Of a stretch of DNA of 16,418 nt, positions 6,872 through 15,207 are shown piece after piece. Below the pieces are notes generated by a model, which ran no database searches, was not told the DNA's origin, and saw only the letters and a list, made by a program, of their open reading frames with translations. The DNA comes from Pseudomonadota bacterium (lineage in GTDB: Bacteria; Pseudomonadota; Alphaproteobacteria; Rhizobiales; Hyphomicrobiaceae). The translations under genes were made by a program, and so were the position numbers. The first letter of the stretch is position 1. Each line of letters opens with the position of its first letter. Location: NCBI GenBank assembly GCA_023412745.1, contig JAEZBZ010000304.1, positions 1 through 16,418 on the forward strand, written 5' to 3'.

Positions 6872-8575
6872 ATGTATCGCTATGACGAGTTCGATCATGG
6901 CTTCGTCACCGAACGCGTGAACCAGTTTCGCGATCAGGTGACGCGTCGCTTGGCCGGTGATCTGACGGAAGAGCAGTTCAAGCCGCTGCGTTTGCAGAAC
7001 GGGCTTTACCTTCAGCTTCATGCCTACATGCTGCGCATCGCCATTCCCTACGGCGTGCTGTCGAGCCGCCAGTTGCGCCAGCTCGCCATGATCGCGCGGC
7101 GCTGGGATCGCGGGTTCGGCCATTTCACGACGCGGCAAAACATCCAGTTCAACTGGATTCGGCTCGATGATGCGCCCGATATTCTTGCGGCCCTGGCCGA
7201 GGTGGAGATGCACGCCATCCAGACCAGCGGCAACTGCATTCGCAACGTAACTGCCGATCCTTATGCCGGTGTCGCGATCGACGAGATCGAGGATCCGCGG
7301 GTGTGGGCTGAAGTGCTTCGTCAGTGGTCGACGATCCACCCGGAATTCCTGTTCCTGCCGCGTAAGTTCAAGGTGGCCATTACGGGCGGTGCGGAAGATC
7401 GCGCGGCGATCCTGTTCCACGACATCGGCCTGAAGATCGTGAAGGGGCCGAGCGGAAAGACCGGCTTTCGCGTCTTCGTCGGCGGCGGCCAGGGTCGCAC
7501 GCCTTACGTCGCGCAGGAGATCCGCGACTTCGTTCCGCGCGAGCATCTGCTGTCGTATCTCGAAGCGGTCATGCGGGTGTACAACCTGCACGGCCGGCGC
7601 GATAACATCTACAAGGCGCGCATCAAGATCCTGGTCAACGCCATCGGCATTGAGGAATTCCGCAATCAGGTCGAGGAGGAATGGGCCAAGCTCGACAAGC
7701 CGTCGATCGATTTGCCAGCCGAGGAATTGGCGCGGATTGCAGCCTATTTCGCACCAAAGACGCTTAGGCGGTCGGCGGTGCGCGTCGCGGCCATTGAAGC
7801 GCGGCGGCTTTCGGATGCCGGGTTTGATCGCTGGGTACGCACAAATGTGCTGCCGCATCGCGTGTCCGGGCATGCCATCGTCAACATCTCGTTCAAGGAG
7901 CCTGGCAAGGTGCCGGGTGATGCCACGGCCGAGCAGATGGACGCTGTTGCCGATCTCGCTGACGCGTATGCGCATCAGGAAATCCGCGTCACCTATCAGC
8001 AGAACCTCGTCCTGCCGAATGTTGCAGTGATGGATCTGGCAGCGGTCTATGACGGGCTGGTCGAAGCCGGTATCGAAACGGCGAATACCGAATTTATCAC
8101 CGATATCATCGCCTGCCCGGGGCTCGACTATTGCAATCTGGCCAATGCGCGTTCCATCCCGATCGCACAGGCAATTTCGCTGCGTTTTGCCAAGCCAGAG
8201 CGCGCGGAGGAAATCGGTCCGCTGCGCCTGAACATCTCGGGCTGCATCAATGCCTGCGGCCATCATCACGCGGGCAACATCGGCATTCTCGGCGTCGATA
8301 AGAAGGGCACCGAGCATTATCAGATTACCCTCGGCGGTAGCCCGAAGGACGACGCGGAGATCGGCGTTATCGTCGGCCCGAGCTTCACTGCGGAAGATGT
8401 GCCGGACGCAATCGAGACAATTGTCGATACGTATCTGAAACTGCGTAACGAGGCTTCGGAGACGTTCGTGCAGGCCTACCGCCGCGTCGGCAAGGCGCCG
8501 TTCCGCGATGCGCTGTACGGTCCGGATCAAACGCGCACGGTGCAGGCCGCATCCGTGGAGGCCACGAATGTCTGA
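6872..8575 (+). CDS. cysI: Ferredoxin-type sulfite/nitrite reductase, siroheme and [4Fe-4S] enzyme
   Basis: The 567-residue product is a cytoplasmic six-electron reductase making sulfide from sulfite (or ammonia from nitrite). Two ferredoxin-like half domains frame the two siroheme-binding domains, as in the family. The [4Fe-4S]-siroheme ligands are Cys415 and Cys421 (CPGLDYC) and Cys458 and Cys462 (SGCINAC). The first repeat carries the conserved TTRQNIQFNW (residues 86-95), including Arg88. GAGGG (6858-6862) supports the start 9 bases downstream. The context (ferredoxin, cysG, DUF2849, DUF934) points to assimilatory sulfite reduction, but sequence alone does not exclude nitrite as the main substrate, so the symbol is functional shorthand. 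No CysJ is nearby, which suggests electrons come from ferredoxin. Confidence 0.93.
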   Translation: MYRYDEFDHGFVTERVNQFRDQVTRRLAGDLTEEQFKPLRLQNGLYLQLHAYMLRIAIPYGVLSSRQLRQLAMIARRWDRGFGHFTTRQNIQFNWIRLDDAPDILAALAEVEMHAIQTSGNCIRNVTADPYAGVAIDEIEDPRVWAEVLRQWSTIHPEFLFLPRKFKVAITGGAEDRAAILFHDIGLKIVKGPSGKTGFRVFVGGGQGRTPYVAQEIRDFVPREHLLSYLEAVMRVYNLHGRRDNIYKARIKILVNAIGIEEFRNQVEEEWAKLDKPSIDLPAEELARIAAYFAPKTLRRSAVRVAAIEARRLSDAGFDRWVRTNVLPHRVSGHAIVNISFKEPGKVPGDATAEQMDAVADLADAYAHQEIRVTYQQNLVLPNVAVMDLAAVYDGLVEAGIETANTEFITDIIACPGLDYCNLANARSIPIAQAISLRFAKPERAEEIGPLRLNISGCINACGHHHAGNIGILGVDKKGTEHYQITLGGSPKDDAEIGVIVGPSFTAEDVPDAIETIVDTYLKLRNEASETFVQAYRRVGKAPFRDALYGPDQTRTVQAASVEATNV

Positions 8576-9131
8576 ACCCAAGCCGCTGCTGTTGCCGCTG
8601 AAGCCGCCGTCCACCGATCCGAAGCTGTGGCGCGCCGGACGCTTCGAGCCGGACACCTGGCGTGCTCTTGATGATGCCGAGGCGCTGCCGATAGAAGGGC
8701 GTGCCGTTCTCAGCTTGTCGCGCTGGCGAGCCGAGCAGCCGACGTTGGCCGCGCTCGGCGTGCCGCTGGGCATCAAGGTGCAGCCGAACGAGGCGCTTGA
8801 TCCTGAGGCCGACGATCTCGGCCGGCTGCAGCTCATCGCGCTGGCGTTCCCAAAGTTCACCGACGGCCGCGCCTATTCCACGGCCCGCCGCCTCAAGGAA
8901 TGGGGATACAAGGGCGAGATCCGTGCCACGGGCGATGTGCTACTCGACCAGATCCCGCTGATGCTCCGTTGCGGCTTCGATGGCCTGGAGATCGTCCATG
9001 CTCCGACGATCGAGGCGCTGGAGCGTGGCGAGTTGCCGGCGGTTACGCGGACGTATCAGAGCGCCGCTGAGAGCGCGCCCGCGCTCTGGCGCTCCCGACG
9101 CGCCGCCGCGGTTCAAGGAGCGGCAGGGTAG
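8568..9131 (+). CDS. DUF934 protein, sulfite-reduction associated
   Basis: I chose the ATG at 8568, which overlaps the cysI stop (ATGTCTGA) and has GGAG at 8557-8560; an upstream in-frame ATG at 8508 lies deep inside cysI and is unlikely. The 187-residue product has the DUF934 hallmark FPKFTDGRAYSTARRL (residues 95-110), followed by GEIRATGDVLLDQ (116-128). This family is regularly encoded behind siroheme sulfite reductases in proteobacteria and is often labelled an oxidoreductase, without biochemical proof that I know of. The last 29 residues (about 159-187) overlap the convergent aldolase gene and are Ala/Arg-rich, unlike the rest. In many relatives cysH follows; here it does not. Confidence 0.85.
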   Translation: MSEPKPLLLPLKPPSTDPKLWRAGRFEPDTWRALDDAEALPIEGRAVLSLSRWRAEQPTLAALGVPLGIKVQPNEALDPEADDLGRLQLIALAFPKFTDGRAYSTARRLKEWGYKGEIRATGDVLLDQIPLMLRCGFDGLEIVHAPTIEALERGELPAVTRTYQSAAESAPALWRSRRAAAVQGAAG

Positions 9132-9795
9132 GTTTCGGCGTTTGCTGCTGGCCGTAGGTCGCGAAGCCGGCGAGCGCCTCGCTGATTTCGGCATCGCTCA
9201 GCAGGACGGGGCCGCTGTCGATCTGCAATGCCAAGTGATACTGCCTGGCCAGCGTTTCCAGTTCGACCGCGCGCCATAGCGCCTTTTCGAGATCCGCGCC
9301 CACGGCAATCGCGCCGTGGTTGGCCAGCAGGCAGCCGTAACGATCCTGCAAAGCCTCGACCGCGAGCAGTGAGAGCGCCTTCGTCCCGTAGCGGGCATAC
9401 CCGGCGCAGCGCACGTCCGATCCGCCGAACGCAGCGACCATATAATGACAGGCCGGAATGTCCCGCCGCGCGATGGCCAAAGCCGTCGCGTAAGTCGAAT
9501 GGGTATGCACGACGCTGCCGACATCAGGCCGCGCGTTCAGAATATCGAAATGGAACTGCCATTCGGATGAGGGTTTGCACGGACCTTCCCAGCGGCAGTC
9601 GTCGCGGTTCAGCGGCATGGCCGCGATCATGTCCGGCGTCATCGCGTCGTATGCAATACCCGACGGGGTAATCAGCATGGCGTCCCGGTAGCGGACCGAG
9701 ATGTTGCCCGATGTGCCTTGGTTGAGGCCGGAGGCATTCATCCAACGACAACTGTCGATGATGGACTGCCGGATCTGGCGTTCGAGCTTGATCAT
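9043..9795 (-). CDS. fucA: Class II aldolase, L-fuculose-phosphate aldolase (FucA-like)
   Basis: The product has 250 residues from the ATG at 9795; a GTG at 9840 would add 15 unconvincing residues. Residues 7-45 are very close to E. coli FucA, including GLNQGT, SGN and LITPSG. All active-site residues are present at FucA spacing: Glu78, His97, His99 and His160 (FucA Glu73, His92, His94, His155), plus Tyr118 and Tyr214 (FucA Tyr113, Tyr209). The zinc-dependent family splits fuculose-1-phosphate or related sugar phosphates into dihydroxyacetone phosphate and an aldehyde; the exact substrate cannot be read from sequence. FucA ends soon after TYG. Here about 30 extra Arg/Ser-rich residues (about 221-250) run into the DUF934 gene, which is convergent. 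No other sugar-catabolism gene is nearby. Confidence 0.88.
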   Translation of the reverse strand: MIKLERQIRQSIIDSCRWMNASGLNQGTSGNISVRYRDAMLITPSGIAYDAMTPDMIAAMPLNRDDCRWEGPCKPSSEWQFHFDILNARPDVGSVVHTHSTYATALAIARRDIPACHYMVAAFGGSDVRCAGYARYGTKALSLLAVEALQDRYGCLLANHGAIAVGADLEKALWRAVELETLARQYHLALQIDSGPVLLSDAEISEALAGFATYGQQQTPKPTLPLLEPRRRVGSARARARSQRRSDTSA

Positions 9796-10194
9796 GTCCG
9801 GGCCGGTTGTGGCGCGCGAAAGGCATCGCCCGGTTAGCACGTCCGCGCCCGCGGCAGCAAGCTACGACCCGGGTGGGTAAACCGTTAACCCTTTCGGGCC
9901 TGAGTGTTTCTCTGTTGCATCTGCCATGTTGAAAAGCAGGGCTGAGGAAACAGCTTTGCATTCACATCCATTGTTCAGTCCACGGCGATCCACTACGCTG
10001 GTGCAATCGTTCCGACGGCGGGTTTGCGTACATGTTTGGTGTTTCCGGCATTCAATGCGCACCTGCTCCGACGATCGACCCGATTTCCACTTTCGCATCA
10101 GCCCCTGACTTGGCTCTCGGCCAGGGAAGGCGCGCGTGTGGGCGAGGTATCGGGGTCTGTCACGCGTTGCCCCCTATTCGATGAGCCCCCGCCT
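9796..10194. other. Intergenic region between divergent aldolase and exported-protein genes
   Basis: These 399 bases hold no convincing gene; the short open frames inside give basic, low-complexity products with no recognisable family. The region must carry the promoters of the two divergent genes. I could not identify a clear -35/-10 pair on either strand. The only structured element found is the inverted repeat at 9875-9891, listed separately. Just before the + strand gene there is a five-codon reading frame, MSPRL (10181-10198), whose stop overlaps that gene's start. Confidence 0.6.
9875..9891. promoter_or_regulatory. Inverted repeat, possible operator upstream of the aldolase gene
   Basis: GGGTAAAC-C-GTTAACCC has two 8-base half sites differing at one position around a single central base. 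It lies about 80 bases upstream of the aldolase start, where a repressor or activator of a sugar gene could sit. The symmetry is seen in the sequence; the regulatory role is inferred and no regulator gene is adjacent. Confidence 0.3.
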
Positions 10195-11343
10195 ATGATC
10201 TCCTTCAAGCATCTGACGACAGCGCTTGCGGCGTTTGCGCTGCCTCTTGCCATCGCCATCGCACCCCCGCGCGCCCTTGCCGCTGACGAGGCGAGCCCGA
10301 ATGACGTGGCGCGCTTCCTGGCCGGCCTAGAGCCGTCCGCGACGTCCCCACTTGCGCCCCTGATGCGCCAGAAGACCTGGCAGGTGCACGCCCGCGTGTT
10401 CGATCAGGCCTGGAAGGGGCTTGATCAGCGGCAACTCTCGAAGATCCGCACTTGGTCGCAGACGAACCTAACCGCGCGCCGTCCGGTCATGTTCTACATG
10501 TTCAGCGGACCGGACTTCCTCTATGCCAACACGCTGTTTCCCGGCGCCTCGACTTATGTGATGAGCGGCCTCGAACCGGTCGGGCGGGTGCCGGAGCTGA
10601 CCCATTCGGTGCGCCGCACGCTGCCGCAGTCCCTGGCCTCGCTGCGTGTCTCGATGAACTCGATCCTGAGCTATAGCTTCTTCAGGACCAAGGATATGCG
10701 CGTGCAGCTTTCCAGCGGCGCGCTGCATGGCACGTTGCCAGTACTGTATGTGTTCCTGGCGCGGACTGGCATGACCATCCATGACGTCGAGCTGGTCAAC
10801 GTCGCTGTCGACGGAACCGTGCAGACGGTTGTCGTGGGTGACAAGAAGCAGGCGGGCGGCGTCAAGATTGCTTTCTCCGCCGGCAACGGCGCCCCGAAGC
10901 AGACGCTCTACTATTTCCAGACCGATCTCTCGAATGCCGGCGTCAAGAACAGCGGCTTCATGAAGTTTGTCGAGCAGCTTGGGGTGGGCGATGCCCTGGT
11001 GAAGAGTGCGTCATATCTGATGCACGCCGACAACTTCTCGACCGTGCGCGACTTCCTGCTGGCGCGGACCCAGACGATGGTTCAGGACGATTCCGGCATT
11101 CCGCTGAAGTTCTTCAAGACCGATGACTGGGATCTTCGTCCCTATGGCAAGTATCTTGGGCCAATCCCACTGTTCGCGGGCCAGTATCAGCCGCAGCTCG
11201 GCAAGCTTTACACGACCTCGGCGCAGCGGATCGATTTCGGCATCGGCTATCGCTGGCGGCCGCAGGAGTCCAATCTGCTGATGGCGGTGAAGAAAGACCA
11301 GACGGCGGCGCAGGAACTGAACGCTTCGGCCGGTACGAAGTAG
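10195..11343 (+). CDS. Exported protein of unknown function (probably periplasmic)
   Basis: I chose the ATG at 10195 because it opens a textbook signal peptide (MISFKH..., hydrophobic core about residues 7-25, cleavage near ALA-AD at 29-31). The longer in-frame start at 10024 puts 57 non-hydrophobic residues before it. The mature protein of about 350 residues has a conserved-looking core around residues 95-130 (RPVMFYMFSGPDFLYAN, then LFPGASTYVMSGLEPVG) and a strand-rich C-terminal part ending near FGIGYRWRPQESNLLMAVKK. I see no cysteine in the mature part, no further membrane helix and no catalytic signature I recognise. There is no clear ribosome binding site. It stands alone, between a divergent aldolase gene and a convergent small secreted-protein gene. 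Confidence 0.82.
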   Translation: MISFKHLTTALAAFALPLAIAIAPPRALAADEASPNDVARFLAGLEPSATSPLAPLMRQKTWQVHARVFDQAWKGLDQRQLSKIRTWSQTNLTARRPVMFYMFSGPDFLYANTLFPGASTYVMSGLEPVGRVPELTHSVRRTLPQSLASLRVSMNSILSYSFFRTKDMRVQLSSGALHGTLPVLYVFLARTGMTIHDVELVNVAVDGTVQTVVVGDKKQAGGVKIAFSAGNGAPKQTLYYFQTDLSNAGVKNSGFMKFVEQLGVGDALVKSASYLMHADNFSTVRDFLLARTQTMVQDDSGIPLKFFKTDDWDLRPYGKYLGPIPLFAGQYQPQLGKLYTTSAQRIDFGIGYRWRPQESNLLMAVKKDQTAAQELNASAGTK

Positions 11344-11346
11344 GAG

Positions 11347-11386
11347 AGCACGCGGACGTCGGGCGTTGTAGCTCGCGAGGCGTGCT
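11347..11386 (+). terminator. Weak long-loop hairpin after the exported-protein gene
   Basis: AGCACGC (11347-11353) pairs perfectly with GCGTGCT (11380-11386) across a 26-base loop, 3 bases after the stop codon. There is no T-run. It could form part of the 3' end of the transcript, but as a terminator it is weak and may be chance. Confidence 0.2.
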
Positions 11387-11435
11387 GCACTCTTCGGTGA
11401 TGAAACCGTTGCGTTTCCAGTCGACGAGCAGACAC

Positions 11436-11470
11436 GAAAAAGGGTGCCTGACGAGATGTCGGGCACCCTA
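11436..11470 (-). terminator. Intrinsic terminator of the small cysteine-rich protein gene
   Basis: Bases 11441-11452 pair with 11458-11469 as a 12-base stem (one G-T wobble) around a 5-base loop; the stem base is AGGGTGCC/GGCACCCT. Read on the minus strand the hairpin is followed at once by TTTTT (complement of 11437-11441). It starts 40 bases after the stop of the gene at 11510-11809. This is the clearest Rho-independent terminator in the window. On the plus strand the following bases are AATCAG, so it is probably one-directional. Confidence 0.85.
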
Positions 11471-11509
11471 AATCAGTTCGAGCCCCGGCGATCAGGCCGA
11501 GAAACTCGA

Positions 11510-11809
11510 TCAATCGCAGTAGGTCGGGCGATAGCACCGCTCTGCGCCGCGACGGCAAACGTAGTCGCCGTACTTATTGTAGTAGCACCGGCGCGGACCC
11601 CGCTCGCAACGGACCGGGCCCTTATAGCAGCCGCCGTAGTATCCGGCGCGGGAGCTGTTCATCGCCCCCAGAATGCCGAGGCCGATGATCGTGCCGCCAA
11701 CGATAGCAGCAGTACGACCGCCACGTGCCTCAGCCGGCTGAGACGAAGCAGCGCCAACCGCGAAGACGAAGGTCAGAGCGAGAAAGAAGCTAGCCAATTT
11801 CTTGACCAT
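11510..11809 (-). CDS. Small secreted cysteine-rich protein, function unknown
   Basis: The ATG at 11809 is preceded by GGGGAG 7 bases upstream and opens a signal peptide (MVKKLASFFLALTFVFAVGA, cleavage about AEA at 26-28); an upstream start at 11848 would spoil it. The product is 99 residues long. After an RGGR segment there is a glycine-rich hydrophobic stretch (about 35-50, GGTIIGLGILGAM), which may insert in a membrane. Then comes a basic Tyr/Cys-rich tail with six cysteines (Cys61, 68, 75, 85, 92, 98), an even number that could form three disulfides. Three similar units occur in the tail: KGPVRC, RGPRRC and RGAERC. Small proteins of this general build are common in Hyphomicrobiales without known function. 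The gene is a single unit with its own terminator. Confidence 0.8.
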   Translation of the reverse strand: MVKKLASFFLALTFVFAVGAASSQPAEARGGRTAAIVGGTIIGLGILGAMNSSRAGYYGGCYKGPVRCERGPRRCYYNKYGDYVCRRGAERCYRPTYCD

Positions 11810-12078
11810 GGGAACTCCCCAATGCACATGGCCGCCCCCTGGCGGCATTGGATTCTGTTGCAGCGGGAAAATGTTCAGTGCCCGCCCAACGATATAGCCG
11901 TATCCCAGATGAATAAGGCGTGAACACGTTGAATTTCTGCTGACATCACGTCATCAGGGTGAACATGAGCTGAATTTGTCACGGGTGTTGCCATGGCAAG
12001 GCGGAATGGCAGCCAAGCAACAGGGTGTGGCTCTACGGCTCTTGAGGGCGGCGATAGGGTTCGCTACGTCACAGGGCC
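11810..12078. other. Divergent intergenic region upstream of parC
   Basis: These 269 bases separate the minus-strand cysteine-rich protein gene from parC and should contain both promoters. Visible symmetric elements are TGAC-ATCAC-GTCA (11941-11953) and the perfect 12-base palindrome TTGCCATGGCAA (11988-11999). I did not find a convincing -35/-10 pair, and the sequence before the parC start (CAGGGCC) is only a weak ribosome binding site. Confidence 0.5.
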
Positions 12079-14331
<2,253 letters not shown>

Positions 14332-14437
14332 GTCTGCAGCGTCTCGACTCCGTACTCAGAGCTGAGACTTGCACGTGTTCCGCCGCCGAGCCATGGGTAA
14401 GATGCGACTGCAACGCGGCGACGGGAAAGTTTGTCCA

Positions 14438-14878
14438 ATGTGGCGCGCGCTTCGACTGATCATCGTCGCTATGCTGGTCGGCACTGCCGGAGCTCAGGCC
14501 CAGGGGGCTTGCTCGAAATCGGATTTCGAGGCGGTTGTCGATGACGCCGCCGCGGCGCTGCGCGATCTCAACGCCAAGCACAAGCCGATGTTCCAGGAGC
14601 GTTTACGCCAGTTGAAAGACAAGCGCGGCTGGGACCACAACACGTTCATGGTCGAGGCGGCGACCTTCGTGCAAGACGACAAGATCTCCGAATACGACCA
14701 GCTTTCGGTTGAGTATCTCGATCGGATCAACAGTCTGGGTACAGAAGGTGCGTCAGCGACGACGCCGGATTGCAAGCTGCTGGTCGATGTCCGCGCCAAC
14801 ATGACGGCTCTGGTGGCGGCGCAAACGTTGAAGTGGGACTACATGTTCGACAAGATCGGCAAGGAGCTTGGGCCCTAG
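14438..14878 (+). CDS. Small exported protein of unknown function
   Basis: The ATG at 14438 gives a 146-residue protein with a clear signal peptide (MWRALRLIIVAMLVGTAGAQAQ, cleavage near residues 21-23). An upstream in-frame ATG at 14369 would add 23 basic residues in front and is less likely. The mature part is mostly alpha-helical and charged, with two cysteines (Cys25 near the new N terminus and Cys112 in PDCKLL) that could form one disulfide. I recognise no enzyme or binding motif. It follows parC on the same strand. The stop codon sits at the exact place where a convergent cupin remnant begins to lose its family resemblance, so this gene borders a likely rearrangement point. Confidence 0.75.
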   Translation: MWRALRLIIVAMLVGTAGAQAQGACSKSDFEAVVDDAAAALRDLNAKHKPMFQERLRQLKDKRGWDHNTFMVEAATFVQDDKISEYDQLSVEYLDRINSLGTEGASATTPDCKLLVDVRANMTALVAAQTLKWDYMFDKIGKELGP

Positions 14879-15113
14879 ATCCGCTGCTGCCCTCGATGAG
14901 CGTGATCTCGCCCGAAAGCACGTAGACCATCTCGTCCTCGGCGCTGTGCCAGTGCTTGATGGAGGTCCGCGAGCCGGCCGGAAGGATGTGCACGAACGCC
15001 CCGAATTGCGTCAGTCCGCCGGCTTCGCTGATCCATAACGTCCTGCTGGGACCGCACGGATCGTCGGATGGAGAGCTCTCGGAGATCATGCGGTCCGGCG
15101 TAATGGCGGTCAT
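14879..15113 (-). pseudogene. Cupin-domain protein remnant, 3' half missing
   Basis: From the ATG at 15113 the first 75 codons read as a good cupin: LWISEAGGLTQFGAF, LPAGSRTSIKHWHSAEDE, VYVLSGEITLIEG. Cupin motif 1 (H-x-H-x4-E-x6-G) is intact at His54, His56, Glu61 and Gly68. After Gly75 (about 14889) the frame turns into a Ser/Arg/Pro-rich sequence that is antisense to the exported-protein gene. Motif 2 (P-x-G-x2-H-x3-N type) never appears, so half the barrel and a metal ligand are missing. The open frame continues to a chance stop at 14727 and could give a 128-residue product, but not a complete cupin. It lies 94 bases after bpt on the same strand. Confidence 0.75.
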
Positions 15114-15207
15114 GGCATTCCCCGTTTCGACAGTGCGATGCGCGCAGGCGGATCGTCATCCGTAAGCAGTGCCATGTAGGGGAAATTCGCCGAACCGACG
15201 ATGGCGG

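Noticed and set aside
6869..8860. A 663-codon open frame antisense to the sulfite/nitrite reductase gene
   Set aside because: It is a long shadow caused by GC-rich third positions. It crosses the reductase/DUF934 gene boundary and its product has no recognisable domain.
9862..10108. Short open frames on both strands in the 9796-10194 gap
   Set aside because: Products are basic, cysteine/arginine-rich and lack any signal peptide, domain or ribosome binding site. They overlap each other on opposite strands.
14340..14372. Possible hairpin after parC (CTCAG-AG-CTGAG)
   Set aside because: The stem is only 5 bases with a 2-base loop and no T-run, so it is not supportable as a terminator.
15110..15172. 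A 21-codon minus-strand frame (MALLTDDDPPARIALSKRGMP) between bpt and the cupin remnant
   Set aside because: It is too short to judge, has no clear ribosome binding site, and is the end of a longer chance frame running antisense or out of phase through bpt.
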